DNA of 64,000 nt from Adenophora triphylla var. japonica (Eukaryota > Streptophyta > Magnoliopsida > Asterales > Campanulaceae). Shown one piece after another: positions 1 through 10,029 of this stretch. The translations under genes were made by a program, and so were the position numbers. Location: contig JAFEMH010000732.1 of assembly GCA_022495995.1 (NCBI GenBank), positions 124,001 through 188,000 of the forward strand, read 5' to 3'. Under the pieces are notes generated by a model. The model was not told the DNA's origin. It did no database searches and saw only the letters and a program-made list of their open reading frames with translations. How positions within the stretch are numbered: position 1 is the stretch's first letter; each line of letters starts with the position of its first letter.

Positions 1-261
1 AAGGAATTTTTGGTGGGTAGTTGCCTTCCTCCATTGATTAGAGCCGATGATTATGGGAGGGGTGGGGTAGCCACGTTGTAACGCCGATCGATTGGACGGA
101 ATAGATGGTGGGAGGATTTAACGGGGAGGGAAGGGAAGGGGAGGAGGTCGCCTGATTGTGGGAGGGGTGGGGTAGCCACGGTGGTGAGGCTGGACGGGAT
201 GAAGGGAAGGGGAGTCGGTGGCGGTGGTTTCTTTGATTATGGTTCCCTTCCCGTGCCTGTG

Positions 262-318
262 TGAGTGAGAGAGAGAGATAGAGATAGAGTCAGAGAGAGA
301 GTGAGAGAGAGAGAGTTT
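262..318. repeat. (GA)n microsatellite in Helitron
   Basis: A purine-rich GA/GATA/GAGTCA tract lies in the region upstream of the Helitron reading frame. Copy 2 has the equivalent at about 15,505-15,560. It is a simple repeat and may sit in the 5' UTR of the embedded transcript (inference). Confidence 0.85.
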
Positions 319-462
319 TTTTTTTTTTCAAAGTAAATATTTTAATTTTAGATGAGATAGTTTTTTTTTATTTGAATGTAAAATTAGATAGATTTTTAAT
401 TATTATTATTTAAATATTGTGTTTAATTTTATGTTGTGTTTAATTTTATAGGTTTGAAAAAA

Positions 463-1393
463 ATGAACAATCAAGGAACATTGAATATTTATGGATATGG
501 TGATTCGGCTCTAAATGAAACAGTAAGTTAATATTTTACTAATTACTATTTTATATGTGATATGTGATATGTGATTGTGATAATAATGTGATTTTTAGAT
601 TGACATTTTGCGAAGAAACAATGTCTCGATTGTCATGCGAGAACCTTTTGAACACGATGAAATGATAAGGGTAAATATTTGATGTTAAATTAAGTTTTTA
701 TTTCTTTTTTTTTTGTATTTACATTAATTAACGAATATATATAGATTTTTTGACTATTAGGACCAAAATCGACTAACCAATCTACCGACAGTTGCATTGC
801 CCCCACTGGTATTTAATTCATTTCAGTTTAAATATTTAGTATTGTTTATTTATAATTTCAGATTAAATATTTATTATTGTTTATTTATAATTTGATGCAT
901 GTAATTTAAATGCATGTAATTTAAATGCATGTAATTTAATTTTATTATAATTCTGTCAATAATTATTTTGTCTTTTCTTTGCCTTAATGTTTTTGAAGCT
1001 TCCTATAGTGCCTATAATTTTTTTCCACTTAAACGAACTACCTCCTCCAAATAAATATATAATAATTTTATTAAACATATAATAAATATAAATATAATAA
1101 ATAATGTGATTTTTAGGTTAATAATAAATATAATAAATAATGTGATTTGTAGTCATGGGATGAGTGCGTGAAAGAATATAGACGCTTGCACAAACCTACG
1201 ACAATGACTTGGAATGGGCATAATAAGGTAATTATTATTATTTTTAATTATTATATTGTTAATTTAATAAAAATATATTGATTTCATTTTTTATTTATTT
1301 CAGGTGCTTTTACGTAAACGTACCTGGCCAATGTCTCTTTCGATTGAGACAACATCTTTACTTCAACTGGTTAAAAATCTATATGTTAATTAG
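463..1393 (+). CDS. Five-exon reading frame of unknown function inside Helitron (copy 1)
   Basis: Five short open segments join through consensus GT-AG boundaries, all in phase 0: exons 463-522, 599-670, 761-808, 1153-1227 and 1304-1393. The first exon starts at the ATG at 463 and the last ends at TAG, giving about 114 codons. Donors are GTAAGT, GTAAAT, GTATTT and GTAATT; acceptors are TTTTTAG, CTATTAG, TTGTAG and TTTCAG. A possible upstream acceptor (TTTTATAG at about 444-451) suggests a further 5' exon. The same frame, boundaries and phases occur in copy 2, with only a few amino-acid changes. I do not recognise the protein and see no catalytic motif. It is most simply a host gene fragment captured by the Helitron, but a small gene of its own is possible. 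No expression evidence is available. Confidence 0.5.
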
Positions 1394-1534
1394 ATGTTAC
1401 TTTATGTCTTATCTTTTTGTAAACAAGGGCTTAATATTTATGTTCATAAAAATCTATATGTTAATTAGATGATAATTTATGTCTTATCTTTTTGTAAACA
1501 AGGGCATAATGTTTATGTTAATTAAAAAAAAGAC

Positions 1535-1565
1535 CCGTGTCCTCGGACACGGACATATGTACTAG
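1535..1565 (+). other. Helitron 3' terminus: hairpin plus CTAG
   Basis: An 8-bp perfect stem CCGTGTCC / GGACACGG with a TC loop (1535-1552) is followed 9 nt later by CTAG (1562-1565) and then T. This is the canonical Helitron 3' end. The copy 2 equivalent at about 22,329-22,360 has a mutated stem (GGACACTGG) but keeps CTAG. Confidence 0.85.
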
Positions 1566-2300
1566 TTCAATTATATAATTGAATAATTAACAATAACATC
1601 ATTATTAGTCTTATTATTAAGTATTATTACTAATTACTATTTTCTTTAAAGATTAAATTATTGTTATTGTTAATAAGTATTTTTTTATAATTTATTATTA
1701 TCAATTATTACTTAGGTATATTAATATTTTTTAGAAGTTTAAATTATTAAATTATTATTAATAAATTTAAAATAATTAAATTAATGAATATTATTATTAA
1801 TTAATAACATTATTATTTTTGATGTTATGTATTATTACTAGTTATTATTAATATTATTATTAATTATATAATAATAATTATTAATATATTCAATTATATA
1901 ATTGAATAATTAACAATAAAATCATTATTAGTCTTATTATTAAGTATTATTACTAATTATATGATAATGTAATTATTCTTGATATTAGGCATATTACTAT
2001 AACTAAAATTTTGGGTAAATCAAATAAAAGCATGTAAATATTTTAGATAACTTTTTGTAAATTTCAGTATTAAAAAAATCTAAAATATTTTTTCCTATTC
2101 AATAAAAAATAATAAAAATTTCTAATTATTATTAATACTATTATTAATATTATTACTGATTATATAATTATTATTAATATTAATTAATTAATTAATTATA
2201 TAATTAATAATTTATTAATAATTATTATTAATAATAAATATTATTATTCTTAATATTAGACATAAATATTTTAGTTAGTGTATAATATAGTGTGAAATAA
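1566..2300. repeat. AT-rich repeat region flanking Helitron copy 1
   Basis: Very AT-rich sequence without coding capacity. It contains an imperfect direct repeat of about 320 bp: the block starting at 1567 (TTCAATTATATAATTG) begins again at 1889. The junction at 1888/1889 reads through the sequences that elsewhere flank the Helitron (ATATA followed by TTCAATT), so it is a paralogous empty insertion site. Related sequence lies at 14,238-14,419 and 22,361-23,080. Confidence 0.7.
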
Positions 2301-3079
2301 ATATAAGTACGTGATGTGGCATTGTTTGATTGAATTTTAAAATTTCACACGGATTATGGCCAAAGCAAGATCCGACCATTCATAACATTAAATCAAATGG
2401 CCCATATTCTTCCACACAAACCCATTTACTCCCTTTCCCTATTTCTCTCCTCATTTTTCTCTCTCTCTCTCTCTTCATTTTGAGGGAACGGTTTTCTCTC
2501 TCTCTCATTTCCCTCACCGTCTCCATCATTCATTCAGCCTCCGCTGTCGCCGGCGCCATCAAGCTGCAGCCTTCGCCCTTCGTCACTCCGTCTCATTTCC
2601 CTCTTCAAAGACGTTTCAATTTCTCACTCCCAAATTCTCAAACTAGCTGAAAAGTTTTCTCTTTCTATGTTGAGATATACTACAATTCCGTGGATAACTC
2701 AAAAAAACCCAAATTTTTTTTCTACTTGTAACGCATTTGCAGATCTTGGTTCTTGACGTGTTCATGTAAGTTCTTACTAAATTGGATTTGTTTTTTCTTG
2801 ATTCTTTATTGAAATTAGCATCTGGGTTTCGAATTTTAGGTGTTCTTGATGTTTGATTGTGGGTTAATTGTTATATGTGTCTTGGATTTGTAACCCAAAT
2901 GAGTGATTTTACTGTTTCGGATCATATTGGATTTTCGTTTTGGAGCTAATTGAAATTGCTCCCAATTAGTTCAATTTTGATAATTTGACTTCTCCAGCTT
3001 GATTTTTCTTCATCTCTGTTTTGATTTCGCACGATTTCTTCATCTCTGTTTTGATTTCGTTTTGATTGTAGGTGGTGTG
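2300..3079 (+). pseudogene. 5'-UTR/first-intron-like fragment of a plant gene (copy 1)
   Basis: A TC-rich stretch typical of plant 5' UTRs (about 2,400-2,550) is followed by moderately GC-rich sequence. A consensus splice donor GTAAGT lies at about 2,766 and an acceptor TTGATTGTAG ends at 3,070. The putative second exon is cut by the LTR 9 bp later. The open frame at 2330-2650 is low-complexity and is not a convincing protein. Copy 2 lies at about 23,095-23,876 with the same signals. I read this as the 5' end of a host gene or captured fragment interrupted by the Ty3 element. The gene's identity is unknown. Confidence 0.4.
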
Positions 3080-3681
3080 TGTTTTGGTCAAATTTCAACA
3101 AGTGTTTCCAATGACAAGAAAAATGACAAAAGAGATATGAATCAGGGTACAATGATTATTGGATTGAATAGAAATGAACACAAGGAATTTGTTGACTAGG
3201 GAAAGCCCTTGAACAACTTGTTCGCCGGCATAAAACCCCGGGAGGTTTAGGAACCTGCCTTGACCAAAAGTTTACTAAGTATTTAGATGATTACAGAACT
3301 ATGAGCGTATACAAGGGAGCTTATGCTAGAGTGATCGTGTGTGAATTAACAGTGTTCTATCCCTTTTATACCTCTTTATAACGGCTAATTACAAAGATAA
3401 ATCTAAGCCTACAATCTCGGAAAATAGGTTGATCTTGTTGAGATATTATCGCCACTTTGTTGATTGAGGAGATGATGATCCGTTGCTGAAGTCTTTAATG
3501 AAGAAACGTCATTTGAATTAGTCTTCTATTCCCTTGACACGTTCCCTGAAAAGTACGACTTAACGTAACAATAATTCAACCTGCAAGATGATCAAGATGT
3601 AGTAGGACAACTCAAGTTGTTAGTATCAAGATGTTATATGCAAGTTGAAAACAAGTTGACTAAAAAACGTAGGGCCCAACA
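3080..3681 (-). repeat. 3' LTR of Ty3/Tat element A
   Basis: A 602-bp block begins TGTTTTGG and ends CCCAACA on the plus strand. It is flanked on its inner (right) side by a polypurine tract on the minus strand. The minus-strand promoter has a TATA-like TATAAAAGG (plus 3362-3370). It is near-identical to the LTR of copy 2 (23,877-24,477) and distantly similar to the LTR of element C (59,594-60,143), which shares the TGTTTTGG terminus. No matching second LTR is present because the 5' end of the element is lost at about 11,545. Confidence 0.8.
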
Positions 3682-3699
3682 ATTGCCCCCAAACTTTTT
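3682..3699 (-). other. Polypurine tract of element A
   Basis: On the minus strand a purine run (AAAGTTTGGGGGCAAT) lies directly before the LTR start TGTTGGG. It marks plus-strand priming and fixes the LTR boundary. Copy 2 has the same tract at 24,478-24,495. Confidence 0.7.
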
Positions 3700-4041
3700 G
3701 AATTTTAAAAATAAAGAATATAAAGAGACAAAAATTTAAAAAGTTTGCCAAAAATGGATATAGAGTACGGCAGTTTTAAATGAAAAGGTTTTGATGGGAC
3801 GGTTTTGAGTGTTTTCAAGGCAAAGGTTATGATGTTTCTTTAGACTTCCAACCGCTTTCAATCTCTTCCTTAAATAAATTAGAATCCTCCCCCAACTCTC
3901 CCTTTCACAGAATCTTTAACAAAAGGGTTTGGAGAGAATCCAAGGAGGAAAGCAAGAAGAAGAAAAAACAAGTAAAAATTCCGGTGAGTTTTCTCGTTTC
4001 TTTCTCAATTTCTCTTTGATAATTTTGCTCAAGTCGTAAAA

Positions 4042-5875
4042 ATGGGAAGAAAGAAGGTAAGTATAATCGAAAGCGACGAAAGTTTGCCCGAGGGTTTCAT
4101 GACCCAAAATTTGTTGAAAGAACCCGATAATGAAAAATGTTTGATTTCTGAGGCTGATTTGGAATCTATTAAGAAAAATCATGCATTTCCGACCGAAACT
4201 GTTTTCTTTACTCACCCCGACTTGACCTCTGAATGCTATTCCCCTGAATGGGTGTGCTTCCCCGAATATCCCTTCGTTATTGGCCTAAAATTCCCTTTCC
4301 CAGACTTAATTACTAGGTTTTTTACCTCCGCAAAACTCAACTATGCCCAAATTATGCCTCAAGGCTGGAGGTGCTTACAAACCCTAGTTAGGTTGAATGA
4401 GGAAACTGGGTTGAATGTTGGTTTAGAAGAGTTTGCCTATACTACGGATATAAGGGGTTTTGGCCTCGGGAGGTTTTGTTTTAGGGTTAAGACTGGTGGT
4501 GACCCTATTTTGAATTCCAACAATGATCTCGCTGATAGAGGATGGAGAAACAAGTTTTTCTTCGCTAGAAAGGATAGCTTAGGTCAAGAGGCGGGTGTTA
4601 TTTCGAAGTGGAGGTCTCAAGGTAGGGAAATTTCCTTTGATTTCACATATTTAAAAATCTTTGCACACTTAGTCTTAACCAACTTGAATGTTCCTCTGTA
4701 GAAGTTGCCAAATTGAGCGTGATTTTCCCAAAGCAAGAAGGGACGGAAGAAAACGTGAAAAAGATTTATGAGTTGGATCCTTTGGTTAGGTCTTTCAAAG
4801 CATTCCCTGTCCTATTTTCTACAGAGAGGGTTGAAGGTGTGGAGGGAGAAGAAGGTAATCCTGAAGAATCTCTGCCAGGCTCTAACAAGATGTCCACAGG
4901 TTCAATTATCATCTTAAAGTTTTGCCTATCTTCAATCTGTTCTAATCCTTCAAGTTGTTCTAATTTTATACCCTTTATTGCAGCTACTCGTTCCAAGACC
5001 ACCGTGAGTGCTGCAGACCTACTTGCTGAAGCTAAGGCAAAGAGAACTGCGAAGAGAGATAGCAAGCCCCCAACCCCCAAATCTATGGTATCCAGCTCTG
5101 AGGAGAATGCATCCAAAAAGAAGGATGAAGCAAAGAAGAGAAAACTGACGGAGGCCGAGGCCACAGATGCAGGTGATGTTTTGAATATGGAGAAATCGAG
5201 AGAGAAGTTCCGTGTTGTGATGACAGAATTTGTTGATAAGGTAAAACAGGGAAATGTTGATCCTTATACCAAAGATTTTATAAAGCACTAACATTTCTTT
5301 CACACAGGTTTCGGAGATTATGAGTCCTATTATGGACCAAGTCAATATTTTGAAGATCAAGGCTGCTAGATGTAGTTGTGAAGCCGAGGAATCAAAGAAA
5401 TTGGCCAACATAAGTGCTGGGGAAGTGGAGAGATTGAAGAAAGAGGCAAAAACACATGCTGGTGAGGTGGAGTATTTGAAGAAAGCCATTGAGACTTTAA
5501 GAGAGGAGTTAGCAGTTGTTAGTGCTGAGAATGTGAAGGAGAATGAAGCTCATTTGAAGGAGCTTGACGCAGCAAAAGGAGATTTCAAGTTTAATGCCAC
5601 CAAGGCAGTGTTGGAGACCAGAATTCAACTTATGGAGGAGTTCAAAATGGGCTAGCTCCAAGTTAGGATTTAGAGGAGGAGAAGAGAACTCTGGAAGATT
5701 TCATTGGTGAACCAGCAGATGGGGAGGAGGTGAACTCACCGGCCCTTGAAACTCTTGACAAACCAGTTGAGGATGTTAATAAAGCTTTGAGTACCATAGT
5801 GGTAGCTCAAGTTGAAGAAAATGATCAAGGGAAGGAGTCAACTACACCACCGGCGGCAGCGGGCCAAAATGTTTG
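4042..5875 (+). pseudogene. Antisense additional ORF of element A, Transposase_28-like, spliced, frameshifted in last exon
   Basis: This gene runs opposite to gag-pol, between the 3' LTR and integrase. The deduced exons are 4042-4621, 4702-4899, 4984-5240 and 5308-5875, with introns of 80, 84 and 67 nt, all GT-AG. Residues about 65-150 resemble PF04195 ('putative gypsy type transposon'), with motifs such as SPEWVCFPEYPF, GLKFPFPDLI and PQGWRCL. Exon 3 is basic and lysine-rich, and exon 4 is a predicted coiled coil rich in E/K/L. Compared with copy 2, one A is missing in an A-run near 5,645, giving a premature stop at 5,653-5,655, and a TGG to TAG change follows at about 5,670. Antisense extra ORFs are known in the Tat lineage. 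Their biochemical function is not established. Confidence 0.75.
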
Positions 5876-6745
5876 AAAAATGTTTTAAGTAGTTTGGATG
5901 GAAGGACAAAAACAATTTCTTTTTCTATTTATTTGGTTATGTAATGGCTCATAAGAGTCTAAACAATTTATTTGGGGGTACTAGGTTGGTCTAGTACTCC
6001 AAGCTTTCGTAGGTTTTAAGGGATTGGTTGGCTTATCCAACTTGTCCTTCAGTTGCAAAATCTTTTGGGAACATTTCAAAGTTTATAGAAGTATTTTAGG
6101 CTTTTCAGAAATACTTGCTTGTTCATTAGATAACATGTTGATGTTATAAATAGTAGGTAACATGTCAATGTCACAACCAATAGTCACAACTTGAATAAGT
6201 GTTAAATCGTGCGCACGGGCGAAGGTGTCAAAACCTTAATTCTTTAGAAAAGATGTAAATCTTTTAACCATAAGTAATATGTACCTTTGTTCAGAGGTAA
6301 AACCGTTTAAAGAGACAGAACAAGTATCAGCCGTCCCGGCGTGTCAACATGTTCCATCCCTCTCCAGCTAAAGTTTCAACATGTTGGAGCCGTACTGGCG
6401 TGTTAACATGTTGAACTTTTCTTTCTCAGGTTCAAACATGTCAGAGCCGTACTGGCGTGTTAACATGTTTGACCTGCTCCAATTTAGGTCTCAACATGTT
6501 GGAGCCGTACTGGCGTGTTTAACATGTTGAGCCTACTCATCTTGTTCAAGTTGCATACCTTGAAAAACAAATTCATGTTAGGATTGGGTGTTAGCGTAGC
6601 TAACATCGGAGGCGCTAACACCCCTCCGATGCTTAAGTTAGTAAGGATTTCTAATAAAATTGAAAATTGAAATACACGAATGAACTTGGCACAAATTAAA
6701 TCATACCTGAGAAGTCTAGTTGTTAACAACTTGACTTACATAAAA
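5876..6745. other. Region between convergent antisense gene and pol
   Basis: No coding sequence is visible. It holds the 3' flank of the antisense gene, a palindromic tandem array (6,325-6,535), and a short inverted repeat near 6,585-6,635 (GTTAGCGTAGCTAAC and TCGGAGG/CCTCCGA). Copy 2 has lost about 17 bp between those repeats (about 27,390-27,415). The two transcription units converge here. Confidence 0.6.
6325..6535. repeat. Palindrome-bearing tandem array (about 58 bp x 4), element A
   Basis: Four units share the core GCCGTACTGGCGTGTTAACATGTT split around TCAACATGTTGA-like palindromes. The core GCCGT starts at 6330, 6389, 6446 and 6504, giving periods of 59, 57 and 58 bp. The array lies between the antisense gene and the integrase end. 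The same array occurs in copy 2 at about 27,120-27,335. Amplified tandem repeats in this position are a known habit of some Tat-lineage elements. Confidence 0.8.
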
Positions 6746-7735
6746 TAAAGCATTAAATGAATGGCATTCCAACTCCTAGGGACCCTATCTCTACTTGGGG
6801 TTGACAGCCAATATGCCCCTTTGCCAGCTTCAGCATCGATGAGATATGGTCCCTCTCACTTGGGAGCTAATTTACCTGCATTCAGTTCTCTTGTATTTTG
6901 AAATACTTTTCTCAAAACTAAATCACCAACCTGGAATCTTCTTATTCTGACGTTCTTGTTGTAAGATCTAGCAATCCGTTGTTGATAGGCTGCCATCCTT
7001 ATCTTGGCTAAATCCCTGATCTCATCAATTGTATCTAAATCTTGGGTTAGCAAGAGATTATTTTCATCTTGAGTTAATAAACCATACCTTGCTTTGCTGG
7101 GATTGTCACTTCGGCCGGGATTACAGCTTCCGCTCCAAATACCAAGGAATACCTGTGGCCCCTTTTGTAGTGGTCCTGTCTGCCCAAAGTACAAGTGGTA
7201 ACTCTTCAGCCCACTTTCCTTTCTTTTGATCTAGGCGCTTCTTCAAGTTGTTGACAATCAACTTGTTGCTTGATTCAGCTTGACCATTGGCTTGAGGCTG
7301 GACAGACGTGGACATGATCAACTTGATGCCCCATCGAGCACAAAAGTCTCTAGTCTTCTTACTTATGAATTGGGATCCATTATCACATATGATCTCTGAT
7401 GGTACACCAAACCTGCTAATTATATTTTTCTTTAAAAATGAAATTACCTCCTTGTCTCTTACTTGCACATAGGCCTCTGCCTCAATCCATTTTGAGAAAT
7501 AATCAGTCAATGCCAACATGAACACTTTGCCTCCGGGAGCCTTAGGCAACTTGCCCACAATATCCATGCCCCATTGCATGAAAGGCCAAGATGAGACGAT
7601 AGAGTGTAGAGGCTCTGCAGGTTGATGTAAGATGTTACTGTGTCTCTGGCAGGCATCACATTTCTGCACATAACTCATGGCATCTTGACGCATGGTTGGC
7701 CAGTAATAGCCAGTCTTGAGGGCCTTCGACACCAA
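6746..7735 (-). pseudogene. Integrase of Ty3/Tat element A (disrupted)
   Basis: Retroviral-type integrase. The zinc-binding part is visible as GYYWPTM...KCDACQRH, and the catalytic core has WGMDIVGKL (first Asp), IICDNGSQF (second Asp) and GQAESSNK (Glu). The C-terminal part has FQVGDLVLRKV. Compared with copy 2, a deletion of about 14 bp near 7,150 shifts the frame after ATGIP, and a TGG to TGA change near 6,856 stops the C-terminal domain (AP-K-stop instead of K-W-E-G-P). The normal end would be about 6,746. The order RT, RNase H, integrase is that of Ty3/gypsy (Metaviridae). Confidence 0.85.
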
Positions 7736-7765
7736 TTCTTTCCCACCAGAATGATTTCCACATAT

Positions 7766-8520
7766 TCATTCATGTATTTTACTTAGCACGAGCTCAACTT
7801 GCTTATTGTCAATACATCTCAAATAGTGTCCTGCAAAAGACTTCTTAAACAAGACATTATCTATTAAAACAAAAGTTGAAGTACGCATTTTAAAAGATCT
7901 AGCATTCTTAATATCAGGTGGAATAGTTCCAAGTAGAAGGAACTCAATTAAAGGTTGGGTCCAAGATGAACTTGTATCTTGTGCCCCATTAGATTGAGTA
8001 ATTTCTTGAGTTTCCTCTACTTGGTATATTTCCGAGTACTTAACATAAATAATGGGAATATTAGTATGCAACATAGACTTGCAAGTTGAACCCAAGTTGG
8101 CCAATGCGTCCGCTTCTGTATTTTCTTCCCTAGGGACCTGTTCCAAAGAGAATGACAGGAATTTTGAAGCTAAAGCTTTAACATGTTGGAGATACAGAGT
8201 CATCTTGGAATGTTTCGCCATATAACTGCCATTGAAATGGTTAGCGAGCAATTGAGAATCGACATATACATTTATTTAGTGATATTTAAACTTAAAGCTG
8301 TAGTTAAACCCATGATTAAAGCCTCATATTCAGCTTCATTATTCGTCGCATCGAAATCACAAGATACGGCTTGAGGTATGATATAACCTTGAGGGGATTT
8401 CAGAACTATTCCCAAGCCAATTCCTTTGGAATTTGAAGCTCCATATGTAAATAGTGTCCAAAATCTAGGAACTATTTTACCTTCAAGCTGTTGTACTTCC
8501 AGTTCTACCTCGGGCTACAA
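7766..8520 (-). pseudogene. Second (archaeal-type) RNase H and integrase N-terminus, element A
   Basis: Located between the first RNase H and integrase, as in the dual-RNase-H Tat lineage. Visible motifs are NNEAEYEAL (second acidic residue) and EADALANLG (last Asp). The first motif reads FTYGASN where element C has FTDGASN, so the first catalytic Asp has become Tyr. An in-frame TAG separates it from RT (at about 8,515), and a one-base frameshift lies near 8,255-8,275. The segment 7766-8251 is open and runs into the integrase zinc region before a stop. Confidence 0.8.
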
Positions 8521-10026
8521 ACTTGGACTAAAATCTGCTATAAAATTGGCTAGGGCCTGAGATTTGATAGCTGTGCTTGGCTCATATGAAATGTCGTACG
8601 TGCTCAACTTGACCGACCACTTGGCCAATCTGCCTGACATCTCTGGAGTTCTCAACACATTTCTCTCAGGATAGTTAGTTCTAACAGTTATAGAATGTGT
8701 TTCAAAATAATGATGCAGTTTTATAGCAGTAGTAGTTAAGGCTAAAATTAACTTTTCAAGATGAGAGTACCTCGTTTCAGCATCTAGTAAAGACTTACTT
8801 ATATAATAAACATGATGCTGTTCACCTTGGATTTCTTTCACCAACACTGCACTAACTGCATTCTCAGATACAGCTAAATATAAATAAAGGTGCTCACCAC
8901 GTTCTGGTTTGGCAAGTAGGGGTGCCATCATCAAGTATTCTTTGAGTTGTTTAAAAGCTGCCTCATGTTGGTCAGTCCATTGGAAGAGTTTGTTCTTTCT
9001 TAGCACTTCGTAGAATAACCTGCACTTATCAGATGATTTAGATATAAATCTATTTAGGGCAGCTACTCTACCTGTTAACCTTTGGACGTCTTTGATATTT
9101 TTAGGAGATTCCAAGTTGAGAATAGCTTTGATCTGTTCGGGACTGGCTTCAATTCCTCTCTTAGTCACCATATAGCCAAAGAATTTTCCTGCTTTGACAC
9201 CAAAATTGCACTTTGCCGGATTAAGCTTCATGTTGAAAGCTTTCAAGATGTTGAACGCCTCAGCAAGATGCTCCACGTGATCTTCAATATGCTTGGATTT
9301 TACCACCATATCATCTATGTAGACTTCCATCGTCTTGCCAAGTTGATCTTTAAACATCTTGTTCACCAGTCTCTGATAAGTTGCCCCTGCATTTTTAAGA
9401 CCAAACGGCATAGCAATATAACAATATATACCTTCCGGAGTCATAAATGCCGTATCCTCTTGATCTGAAGGCTCCATTTGAATTTGCTGAAAACCTGAGG
9501 ACGCATCCATGAACGTCAAAATATCGTGGCCAGCTGTCTCATCAACTAGAGAATCAATATGAGGGAGAGGGAATGGATCTTTCGGGCAGGCCTTGTTCAA
9601 GTCTGTGAAGTCCACGCATACTCGCCACTTGCCGTTCCTCTTTTCTACCACCACAACATTAGCTAACCACCTTGGGTATTGAACTTCCCTAATCATCTTG
9701 GACTTCAAAAGCCTCTCAACTTCATCCTTTATGATCTGGTTCCGCTCCTGGGCAAACTTTCTCCTTTTCTGGTGGACAGGACGGATGGTTGGATCAATGT
9801 TCAACCTGTGAGTAATGATGTCCTTGCTTATTCCTGTCATATCCTCATGTTTCCACGCAAAACAACATTTCTGACTCTTCAAGAACTCAATCAGCTCCTC
9901 CTCAATTTTAGATGGAAGATCTGTACCAACTTGCACTTGGGCCTCAGGGTTTGACTCATCAATAGAAATACTTTTCGTCTCATGCTCCACTGCTTCAAGA
10001 ACATCCTGGGCCTTTTTCTTTAATTG
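8521..10026 (-). pseudogene. Reverse transcriptase and first RNase H of Ty3/Tat element A
   Basis: One open frame starts directly after the UAG that ends gag-protease, in the same frame. RT motifs include WRVCVDFTDLNKACPKDPF, LTFMDASSGFQQI, MPFGLKNAGATYQ and the catalytic YIDDMVVKS, all intact. The following gypsy-type RNase H keeps SHLEKLILAL but has LAVSEN and RTNYP in place of the usual DAS and TDH motifs, so its catalytic aspartates are missing. The long open frame suggests recent activity, although flanking domains are broken. Confidence 0.9.
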
Positions 10027-10029
10027 CTA
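10021..10029 (-). promoter_or_regulatory. In-frame UAG-CAA-UUA recoding (readthrough) site between gag-pro and RT, element A
   Basis: On the minus strand the gag-protease frame ends GCA-UAG-CAA-UUA and then continues open into RT in the same frame. UAG followed by CARYYA is the well-known tobamovirus-type readthrough context. The identical hexamer follows the equivalent stop in element C (57,217-57,225), although the flanking codons differ. I infer programmed suppression to make gag-pol. It has not been tested. Confidence 0.65.

Larger units (their letters stand above)
1..1565 (+). mobile_element. Helitron, copy 1 (3' part; 5' end lies left of the window)
   Basis: The sequence from base 3 matches the inside of the complete copy at 14,420-22,360 (base 3 corresponds to about 15,246). 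The right end has the Helitron 3' signature: a short GC-rich hairpin followed about 9 nt later by CTAG, with a T directly after it. No target-site duplication is expected for this class. No Rep/helicase coding is visible, so it is a non-autonomous element. It holds a (GA)n tract near 260-318 and a multi-exon reading frame at 463-1393. The class call rests on the termini and on a paralogous unfilled site at 1888/1889. The family is not named. Confidence 0.8.

Noticed and set aside
2330..2650. Small protein gene of 106 codons
   Set aside because: It is a low-complexity TC-rich frame that changes length to 150 codons in copy 2 through indels; better read as a 5' UTR.
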